Part shown: positions 45,401 through 55,300 of the stretch, in pieces
Position numbering within the stretch: the first letter of the stretch is position 1
Layout: the number at the start of each line of letters is the position of its first letter
Source: Strigamia acuminata
Lineage: Eukaryota > Arthropoda > Chilopoda > Geophilomorpha > Linotaeniidae
Reading direction: 5' to 3'
DNA: 64,000 bases
NCBI GenBank assembly: GCA_949358305.1
Contig: OX442315.1
Location: 6,039,875 to 6,103,874, forward strand
The notes under the pieces: generated by a model
The model's input: only the letters and a program-made list of their open reading frames with translations
Told to the model about the DNA's origin: nothing
Database searches by the model: none
Position numbers and translations under genes: made by a program

Positions 45401-46079
45401 TTTGACATTTTGTTTCAGCTGACAACGAAAAGAGGTTAAACAATAAAATTAATGCCGTGGAGAAATCATATCTGGACAGTGGAAAACTTCTCGGTAAATT
45501 TCTTAAGTTTTTCTTAGTTTTTGAAACGTTGATTTTAACGGAGATAAATTAATTGTAGATGTCAAACAAAGCCAAGAATTAAGCAAGTTGAGGTTAGAAC
45601 TGGCATCAAATATCTCTTTATTTGAATATGTCTGGAAAGTGGAGAAGTTTGCAAACCGTCAGGCTCAGGCAAAATTAGGCAATGAGACTGAAGTCTACAG
45701 TGATCCTTTTTATCCCAATAAGAATGGTTATAAAATGCGACTATTGCTACATCCAAATGGTCAAGGTACTGGGAAAGGAACGCATTTATCGATTTCTCTT
45801 CAAGTGATGGAAGGTCCGAACGATGCATTTCTTAAGTGGCCCATTAAGTATTCTGCACAATTTAGTGTGTTGGATCAGTTGGAACATACTGATCATCATT
45901 ATGTTCAAATGACATCTGATTTAATTGAAGGTAAAGGTTGTTTTGACAAACCAGTGAGAGCAGTAAACGCAGGCTGGGGAATACCTTGTTTTATTTCGTT
46001 GGACAAACTTAAACCATTACATTTAGTGGATGACACTATTTTTGTCAAACTAGATTTAAACATTACGACTTTATTATAA
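42498..46079 (+). CDS. TRAF-like gene E with RING-like finger, 16 exons, 558 aa
   Basis: Exons: 42498-42526, 42735-42864, 42936-43016, 43472-43543, 43599-43673, 43729-43815, 43869-43946, 44010-44100, 44157-44240, 44479-44622, 44683-44754, 44816-44848, 44911-44994, 45070-45090, 45419-45493, 45559-46079; 1677 nt without stop. The N-terminus has SCGHVNCRRC, the C-x-H-x2-C-x2-C core of a RING finger, with CCYCNSALDF after it; this differs from B, C and G. TRAF zinc finger YCDRKFIRR and HVQECGRNLRWCKF follow, then a long coiled coil and MATH (SLFEYVWKVEKF, GYKMRLLLHPNG, MEGPNDAFLKWPIKY, LLDQ-like VLDQLE, HLVDDTIFVKLDL). RING proteins of this class often act as ubiquitin ligases. The donor at 44241 is GC, weak, and may be a defect. 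Confidence 0.78.
43290..43450 (+). repeat. Degenerate ~30-bp repeats in intron 3 of gene E
   Basis: Units like AAATTCTCATGATTTTGATG followed by TTTTTAAATGT, repeated about five times with changes. They resemble the 31-bp satellite unit at 46871-48831. Confidence 0.65.
45110..45325. mobile_element. Shared MITE-like insertion in the same intron of genes E and F
   Basis: AGCACGTCCCATTTCGGCGC on the left and GCTGGGACGTGCGGTCCC on the right are partly inverted. The counterpart in gene F lies at about 55720-55945, after the same intron start, so it predates the E/F duplication. Confidence 0.5.
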
Positions 46080-46870
46080 TTGTTACTGTAATAATTGTTA
46101 TTATAATTGTTACTTGTTTTTTCATAACATTAAAATAAAATATTTTGATACATTTTATTTTATTTTATTTTATTTTCGTACATTTTAAATAAAGTATGAT
46201 CAGCTGCGATTTCAACATTTTAGTAAGTTTAATTCGAGTAAAAACGTGAAACAGAATCCTTTAATAATATTGTAATCATTGATTCAGTGTGAAACAGGAA
46301 TATTCTCGACTTTTGGCCAATCCGGATTTTTTTGACTCTGATTGTAGTGGACCAGGATTCCAAAGTACCGGATTATTTTTTAACAGAAATATTTTCGATC
46401 AGGATTTTTTTTGACCAGGATTCCTCTCGACCGGGAGGAGTTTCGACTTAGTTGAATGGAATCCTGCATTTTTATTTGGCCGAGAATATTCTTACGTACG
46501 TACGTAAGAATAACCATACGCTATTTTCACATACGTACGAAAGAAAAATCCTCATGTTTAAAATACAGCTATGATACATAATGTTGCTATATAACCCCAA
46601 TTTCGAATATACTTGCACAAAAACAGTTATTCCAACACCAAAAATCAATCACATTGGAGCAGCAAAAAAATTGTTCACATGAAAGAACGATGCTTTTTCA
46701 GTCATATCTTTTTTGTTTTTTGAAATTTTTAAAAATTATTTACTTTTTCTGAAAGATCATGAGCTATTTGTGTTAAAATTTAAAATATTTTCTTTCTGAG
46801 AAATCATTTTAAATCTTTTTTTTGCCAATTAACGATACTACTACAAACATGTGAACAATTTTTTGAGTCA
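46080..46870. other. Intergenic stretch before the satellite
   Basis: TTTTA runs at 46150. 46300-46490 has inverted ends (GAATATTCTCG / CGAGAATATTC) with repeated ACCAGGATTC, likely a small MITE. Exons 1-3 of gene F are not found here. Confidence 0.5.
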
Positions 46871-48831
46871 CTGTATTTTCTCATGATTTGTACATTTTTG
46901 AATGTATTTTCTCATGATTTGTACATTTTTGAATGTATTTTCTCATGATTTGGACATTTTTGAATGTATTTTCTCATGATTTGGACATTTTTGAATGTAT
47001 TTTCTCATGATTTGGACATTTTTGAATGTATTTTCTCATGATTTGGACATTTTTGAATGTATTTTCTCATGATTTGGACATTTTTGAATGTATTTTCTCA
47101 TGATTTGGACATTTTTGAATGTATTTTCTCATGATTTGGACATTTTTGAATGTATTTTCTCATGATTTGGACATTTTTGAATGTATTTTCTCATGATTTG
47201 GACATTTTTGAATGTATTTTCTCATGATTTGGACATTTTTGAATGTATTTTCTCATGATTTGGACATTTTTGAATGTATTTTCTCATGATTTGGACATTT
47301 TTGAATGTATTTTCTCATGATTTGGACATTTTTGAATGTATTTTCTCATGATTTGGACATTTTTGAATGTATTTTCTCATGATTTGGACATTTTTGAATG
47401 TATTTTCTCATGATTTGGACATTTTTGAATGTATTTTCTCATGATTTGGACATTTTTGAATGTATTTTCTCATGATTTGGACATTTTTGAATGTATTTTC
47501 TCATGATTTGGACATTTTTGAATGTATTTTCTCATGATTTGGACATTTTTGAATGTATTTTCTCATGATTTGGACATTTTTGAATGTATTTTCTCATGAT
47601 TTGGACATTTTTGAATGTATTTTCTCATGATTTGGACATTTTTGAATGTATTTTCTCATGATTTGGACATTTTTGAATGTATTTTCTCATGATTTGGACA
47701 TTTTTGAATGTATTTTCTCATGATTTGGACATTTTTGAATGTATTTTCTCATGATTTGGACATTTTTGAATGTATTTTCTCATGATTTGGACATTTTTGA
47801 ATGTATTTTCTCATGATTTGGACATTTTTGAATGTATTTTCTCATGATTTGGACATTTTTGAATGTATTTTCTCATGATTTGGACATTTTTGAATGTATT
47901 TTCTCATGATTTGGACATTTTTGAATGTATTTTCTCATGATTTGGACATTTTTGAATGTATTTTCTCATGATTTGGACATTTTTGAATGTATTTTCTCAT
48001 GATTTGGACATTTTTGAATGTATTTTCTCATGATTTGGACATTTTTGAATGTATTTTCTCATGATTTGGACATTTTTGAATGTATTTTCTCATGATTTGG
48101 ACATTTTTGAATGTATTTTCTCATGATTTGGACATTTTTGAATGTATTTTCTCATGATTTGGACATTTTTGAATGTATTTTCTCATGATTTGGACATTTT
48201 TGAATGTATTTTCTCATGATTTGGACATTTTTGAATGTATTTTCTCATGATTTGGACATTTTTGAATGTATTTTCTCATGATTTGGACATTTTTGAATGT
48301 ATTTTCTCATGATTTGGACATTTTTGAATGTATTTTCTCATGATTTGGACATTTTTGAATGTATTTTCTCATGATTTGGACATTTTTGAATGTATTTTCT
48401 CATGATTTGGACATTTTTGAATGTATTTTCTCATGATTTGGACATTTTTGAATGTATTTTCTCATGATTTGGACATTTTTGAATGTATTTTCTCATGATT
48501 TGGACATTTTTGAATGTATTTTCTCATGATTTGGACATTTTTGAATGTATTTTCTCATGATTTGGACATTTTTGAATGTATTTTCTCATGATTTGGACAT
48601 TTTTGAATGTATTTTCTCATGATTTGGACATTTTTGAATGTATTTTCTCATGATTTGGACATTTTTGAATGTATTTTCTCATGATTTGGACATTTTTGAA
48701 TGTATTTTCTCATGATTTGGACATTTTTGAATGTATTTTCTCATGATTTGGACATTTTTGAATGTATTTTCTCATGATTTGGACATTTTTGAATGTATTT
48801 TCTCATGATTTGGACATTTTTGAATGTATTT
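46871..48831 (+). repeat. 31-bp satellite array, about 63 copies
   Basis: Unit TATTTTCTCATGATTTGG + ACATTTTTGAATG, period 31 (TCATG starts at 46881, 46912, 46943...). The first two units read GTAC where the others read GGAC; the rest seem identical. Such uniformity over 2 kb means recent expansion or homogenisation. It lies between the MATH exon of gene E and exon 4 of gene F. Confidence 0.95.
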
Positions 48832-48894
48832 TTTTAAGAATTTTGCCAGATTGTGTATTTTCTCCCAGTTGTGAGGTGCATTAAAAAACATCAT

Positions 48895-49145
48895 AATCAT
48901 GCGAAAATCCATTAAAAACGACTAATTCATGAGAAAATCCATGATACAATCCATTAAAAACGACTAATTCATGAGAAAATACATTAAAAACGACTAATTC
49001 ATGAGACAATCCATTAAAAACGACTAATTCATGAGACAATCCATTTAAAACGACTAATTCATGAGAAAATCCATTAAAAATGGCTAATTCAAGAAAAAAT
49101 CCATTAAAAATGGCTAATTCAAGAAAAAATCTACTTAAAAACGTC
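48895..49145 (+). repeat. Second tandem array, same family in inverted orientation
   Basis: About eight ~30-bp units of TCCATTAAAAACGACTAATT + CATGAGAAAA. The reverse complement of the 31-bp unit (TACATTCAAAAATGTCC + AAATCATGAGAAAA) aligns with it, so the two arrays are diverged relatives in opposite orientation. Confidence 0.8.
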
Positions 49146-49323
49146 AATATCAAGAGAAATAAATTTATTGCAATGTTAACGAGGTTCGACCTGTGCTTAG
49201 TTTTTTACCACTGAACATTTAATTTATGATAAAACACCCTTTATCTGTTTGTCATGAGCAAGACTTTGTACGCAGCAGCCTGAAAGGACAAGTTCTAAAA
49301 CTTCACCTATTTTTGATGATTAG

Positions 49324-52300
49324 GGCCACTACCCTAAGTGTGACATGTATCCAATCAACTGCGACTATTGTGACAGGAAATTTATTCGCCGCACGGTTAG
49401 TACAGCAAGTAGAACTGCTCAAGTGTTATATAAACGCATTATTTGATGCAGATGAACATCCACGTGCAAGAATGTGGACGCAATTTACGTTGGTGCAAGT
49501 TTTCTCCGATTGGATGTCCATTTCAAGTGATTTAAAGCGAATAAAACGATAAACTGGAATTATTTTTCTAACTATTATTATTGCAGGGAACTCGTTCCGA
49601 AATTGAACGCCACGAAAGGGACAGTGTTCACATGGAGTTTATGATGAATTTATTGTTGAATATGCAAGCTGAGGTAGAAATTAATTGCAATTAAAACAAG
49701 ATTGTTAGCATACCGTACCGCCCCGTTTAAACGCCCGGGCGTTTAATTTCTTTTTTCCAGCCGCTTCCCCGGCGCTAATTTGAAACCCGGCGCTAAATTG
49801 AACCCGGCGCATAACCGAAAATTCGTCAATTTTTCGCAAAAAATGGCGAATTTTCGGCAAAAATCACCGATTTTTTACAAAAAATCGGTGATTTTTGGGA
49901 CCCGGCGCTTATTCGGGGCCGGCGCCAATTCACTGGACCGCCGATGACTGCCCGGCGCTAAAACGGGGCCTGCGCTTTATTGAACCCGGGCGTTTAAACG
50001 GGGCGGTACGGTAAGCAGCATTGGTCAGTACTCAGATGGGTGACTTGCTGGGAATCCCAGTTGCTCATTCCACCTCCAACTGGGTTTTCTGTGGTTTCCC
50101 CAGTTCTTGGTGCAAATGCAAGGTTGTGTCACATGAAAAACACAATACCATGCTCCTATCAAGCCCCTTGTAGGGTTAACAGAGCCCCATGCGACAGTAA
50201 TAAGCGTAATGAATAATCACTTATTTGTGTTTCAGCAATCGAGTAATGGATCGATGTTGGTGCGTTCATTTAACGAACTTATGTCGCACAAGGATTTAAT
50301 TAGCAGTGTCCAGGTATTGGTGTTGGCAGAATACAAGTTTTAATGAAATGAGCTACAATGCGATTTGTTTAACTAGTATAAAGTGGATAATATGGATGTT
50401 AATCGCAATGCGGAGCGGAAATCGACACAAGGTACAGTTTTTGTTGAAAAGAACCAGATGTTCACTGTAAATGCTGTCAATTGAAACTGACTAATTTCAT
50501 GTTTTGCCACTAGGTGAAACGCTAGAAATCAATAGGTGGTATCTTCTGTTGGAAATCGTGTGGTTGAAATAATGCAACATCATCGTAGGGTTAAAGAATT
50601 ACAAGTGATTTTATTTAGAACAATTCACAGGTTAAATATGATGACACTTAGCCATGATTGGCTGTTACAGAATGGACGTTTCTTGGACGTATCAGCGACA
50701 GGCGCGGAACGTCCGAGCGCCCTCTCGCGACGTATTGGCGGCCGACACACATATGTCCAACAAATTCTCCTCTCGGACCGTCAATACTCACACTTAATAC
50801 AAATTAATTACACTTTACAAATTCGATTCCTCTCAATCTTGCCATCCGCGTTCGAAAACTTCTTCGCATTCCCTTGCTGGTTTTTTATTTTTGTAATAAA
50901 ATCTTCTGTCTTACTCCGCACAGCTTTCTTTTCGTGATTCGCGCTTTCCTCGTGGCTGTTGTCGACTATCGGTGTTTTCCCGTATTTTCGGCGTCTGCGT
51001 TTTTTCTTCTTTTTGCGATTCGTTCTGATTTTACCATTTGGGGTCACGTCTTTGCTCTCGAAAATTTCGCGTTTGCTTTCTTCGTGTAGGAGCAATTTGA
51101 CCGAATCGTAATTCCCACCATCTTCGTCGTGTCTCACGCCGATTCCATCGTACTTTGAACTTTGTAAGTCTGCACCGATCTTCTCTTCCAGGCTTGCAGC
51201 TTGTAAATCGCGTCCTTCTCCATCGTTCTTGGAAATTTTGTCGAGTCTATCCAATCCCGCATTAAACTCGTCTTGTGTCTTGTCGTCGGGCCCATCTTGG
51301 TCAAGCACGAATTTACTACGTTTTTGATTGTCGTCGCGCTCGATCTTGTATTCTGCGTCCAAAACGTCGTGCTTTGCGTTGGATTCGACCCTTTCACTTC
51401 CCAAGTCGCTCCTCGTGCGTACGTCCTTGCTCCATGTGTCGCAGTCGTCGTCACTCCTCTCACCGTTGTTTACTTTGTAATTGCACACTTGATTTTCGTT
51501 CGAACTCGGCCCAACCCTGTCGGAACCAATCGAGTGTACCGCTTCGATCCCTTTCGAAATACTGGCCATTGAACTTGTAACTTGTTCACGCTCGGTCTCG
51601 ATCTTGTCTTCTATCTTCTTCATTCGTCCCCAAGACTCGATCGAATTCACGGCTTTCTTCGCACTCCGAAATTGTTTTGACATCAACTTCATCTCCTCGT
51701 CCATCCACTCCTCGGATTTAATCGGTTCCATTTCGTCGTAGTAGGGTTCGATTTCTTCCGATACGTTGGCCATCGCTCTTGATTTTATTCGCATTAGTTC
51801 TTCTTCGCTCGCCGTTTTTTCTGCGAGATTTTGAACTTGGCACTCTGCCATCGTGGATCTCGGCGCGCGTCGTTGAGTGGGCGGTGGCGGTTCGCTTTGG
51901 ATTTCATCTTGCGCGTTCTCCTCTCGATTCCCGTCTATTATTTCGTCATTTTCATCTGCGTGCTTGAATTTTTCTTCGTCAGAACTCGTCTTGATTTCAG
52001 ATTCGATCTCCAAGTCGGTGTATTCGGGTTGCTTCGCGGTATCGGCTTCACTGCGTAGCATCGGCGCGCCCAACTCGTTCTCGTCGAATTTTACATTTCG
52101 TTCCTCGTTCTCCTTTTGATTTTCGGTCACGGATTCGTCGTTTCCGAGTAAAGCATCAGGATCTACTTCAGGTGTCGACTTGTGTTGCGCATCGAATTCG
52201 GAAATCTCCGCTTTAAACTTGTTTAATTTCGCATCGGACTCGTCTGTTTTTGTTTCGAAAAAATTCCCGACTTGCGTTTTTCTGCACGGTACCGATTCAT

Positions 52301-55300
52301 TCAACTCGTTTACGTCAGACTCTTGTAATTTTACGACAAATCTAGCCAATTTCGCATCCAATCTAGCTTCTTTTACGTCGAATTCGCCAAGTTTCTCGTC
52401 AAGCTTTGCTAACTTTGCATTAATTTCTTCTAGTTTCGCATCTACTTCCGCTCGCTCCGCAGCAATGTCCGCTCGTTTTGAATCAAGTTTGGCATTCTTG
52501 TTTTCAAAATCATCCGATTCTTCGTTTTTCTCGATGATTTTTACGTTTGTCTCGCCAATTTTTACGTTCGTCTCGCCAATTTTTACGTTCGTCTCGTCAA
52601 TTTTTACGTTCGTCTCGCCAATTTTTACGTTCGTCTCGTCAATTTTTACGTTCGTCTCGCCAATTTTTACGTTCGTCTCGCCAATTTTTACGTTCGTCTC
52701 GTCAATTTTTACGTTCGTCTCGCCAATTTCTTCGTCGTTCTCTTCAAATTCGTCATCGTCTTCTTCGTAATCTGGATCATATTCGTCGTCTATTTCATAA
52801 TCGCCAAAAACGTTAAATCTGAATCGGATTTTATCTCTTCTTCTATCATCGTCGTTGTTCCACGTATCGTCGTCTTCGTCCTCCGCATCATCGTTTTCCT
52901 TCTCCGCGTCGTCGTCTTCGCTCTTCTCATTGTCGTCCACGATGTGGCATTCTTCTTTTTGTTCATCGGCGTCGTGCCACGTGCGTCCGTCAGCGCCGCT
53001 CCACGTATTGCCGTCGTCGGATCTTGGGAATCGATATTCTTTCCTCACGGCTTCCGTAGGTGTCGAAATTTCAGTCGCGCACAAGTTTCCTTCGGGTTCC
53101 AGGTTCCGCTTGAATGTGGCACGTTTGGTATTCGTTCTCTCTCTCTTTGGTTTTGTGCAAGCTGACGCCTTGTGCCCGCTCCCTTCGCAGTTGAAGCAGA
53201 AAATTGGGTTTTTGCAATCACTCGCCATGTGTCCAGGTTTGTTACAATTATAACACTTCCTCGTGACTTCACGTTTTTCAAACTTCTTCCGGCCATCCGC
53301 TCTGTACGCGACGTCCGCGCTTCCTTCGATTTTTATGTTGTTCTGCGTTTCACGTGATCTCAAAATTTTTCGCGCATCTTGTAGTGTAGTCGTTTTATTT
53401 GCTCTGATGCCCTCGGCCGTGGCGTCGAATTCTTCTCGCAATCCCCTTAATATCGCGTATTTGGCCTGAGTTTCCTTTATATCCCCTCCGTACGAGGCGC
53501 ATTTAGTTCTCAGTGCCTCGACTCGGTTTACGTACTGGTCTATTGTCTCTTTCGCGGTCATTTTGAGGCGCAGCAACTCGTCCAAGCACTCGTACTGGAG
53601 ATCTGTTGTATCGATCTCCATATTTTTCTTTATGTCGTCCCAAAGTTGTTTAGCGGTTAATGCGTCGTCGTAACGTAGTACCTGCTCATCGTTTAGGGTT
53701 CCGATCAGTATTCCCTTCGCGGCGTTGTTGCTCTTCCGCCACGTTTTCCACGTTTTCTCGTCCTCATCGTGGGTCGCCTCTCCCTTAACTGGTCGTTTGG
53801 GCTCCGTCTCTTCGATCGCGGTGTCCCACAAATCTCGTTCATTGAGTGCGGCCTTTACTCGTTTGGACCACAGCAAATAGTTACCGTCGTGTAACAATTC
53901 TATCTGGTTGCGGATTTTCGTCGTTGAATCCGTCATGTCGTTTTCTCAAAAAACACGTGCTCGCTCAAAATTTTCAGACTTTTACTGCTCGTCTTTTCTT
54001 CTTCGAGTTTGTACGCCTCGTGTTTTGACTTGTAATCGTCAGGTATCTTTAACGTCGTCGGTGGATTGTTAACCGTTCATCTGCTACCATTTGTTGGAAA
54101 TCGTGTGGTTGAAATAATGCAACATCATCGTAGGGTTAAAGAATTACAAGTGATTTTATTTAGAACAATTCACAGGTTAAATATGATGACACTTAGCCAT
54201 GATTGGCTGTTACAGAATGGACGTTTCTTGGACGTATCAGCGACAGGCGCGGAACGTCCGAGCGCCCTCTCGCGACGTATTGGCGGCCGACACACATATG
54301 TCCAACATCTTCAGTGGTCCTTTTATAATTAAGTCGCAGTTTTATCACCTAGTGGCAAAAGATGAAATTATTGACAATTTCTATTTCTATTTGTGGTAAT
54401 ATTTGAGTAGATCATTTGGAAGAAACCATAAGATGCCAAGAATTGGAAATTAATTCATGCAAGCAGCGGATAATCGAGCTCGAAAATAAAGAAAGTGAAT
54501 TGATGGAACGTGTTAATCGATGTCTGGCTTTGGAGCAGTTGGTTAAGAATTTGGGTAAATCTGTCGTTTCAATTGAAGCTTCAAATCAAGTTGATCACTT
54601 TGTTTTAGATGAAAGCAAGAATTTGTTTAAAGTCCATATGGATCATCTGACGAATGAACACGAGCAGTTGGAAAAATCTTTGGGTAAAATGTTCACTTCT
54701 TATCTATTTCTCATCACTTGAATTGCTATTTAAATTATTCTTAGATGCTGTCGGATTGAAACGAGATAAATTTGAGAAAGATTATGCAAAAAGCAAAGGT
54801 ACAATTTATATATTGTGTAGAGAATTCGATAAATTTTGCGATTCAATTTGACCATTTGGATAATTGTTGTAGACCGACTAACTCAACTACAAACTGAACA
54901 ATCTGAGAAAACGCAGGAAATTGAAAAAAAATTAGCTACTTTGATACCAGCAAACAGTAAGTTGTTCAATTCAAACAATACAATGTGTGTTTTAGTTCTT
55001 TAACAGAACATCCTTTTATTTTTTGTTTTTAGATCAATTGGCTAAAACTGTGGGTAAGTGCAGTGTTGTATCGAACGCAAACTATTAGTTCGCGTTCGCG
55101 AACTAAGTTCGTTAGTTCGCGAACGAAGATCGCGAACTAGTTCACTTTTACAAGTGAACGAAAAAAACGAACAAAGTTCGTTCTTTGAAGCGAACGGGAA
55201 CGAAGTTCCCGTTCACTTTGTTAAGATCTTAAAATATAAATAAATTATAAATCAGAGATTGTGTTGCAGGGAAGTTCCTAGGGGCTGTTGGTATTACATA

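Larger units (their letters stand above)
50547..54307 (-). mobile_element. Non-autonomous copia-type LTR retrotransposon (3.76 kb)
   Basis: Two 216-bp LTRs (50547-50762, 54092-54307) begin TGTTGGA and end TCCAACA. A 5-bp target duplication TCTTC lies at 50542-50546 and 54308-54312. Inside is a single 1042-codon frame on the minus strand and no protease, integrase or reverse transcriptase. It lies in an intron of TRAF F, inside a small palindromic repeat (GCCACTAGGTGA / TCACCTAGTGGC). It would need enzymes from another element. Confidence 0.92.

Noticed and set aside
46871-48831. CRISPR-like direct repeat array
   Set aside because: Units are contiguous with no variable spacers, and the genome is eukaryotic; it is a satellite.
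48881-49153. Minus-strand 90-aa frame with repeated HELVVFNG
   Set aside because: It only reads through the ~30-bp tandem array; there is no exon context.
52180-52770. Plus-strand serine/phenylalanine-rich frame
   Set aside because: It is the antisense shadow of the acidic, repetitive Gag-like ORF on the minus strand.
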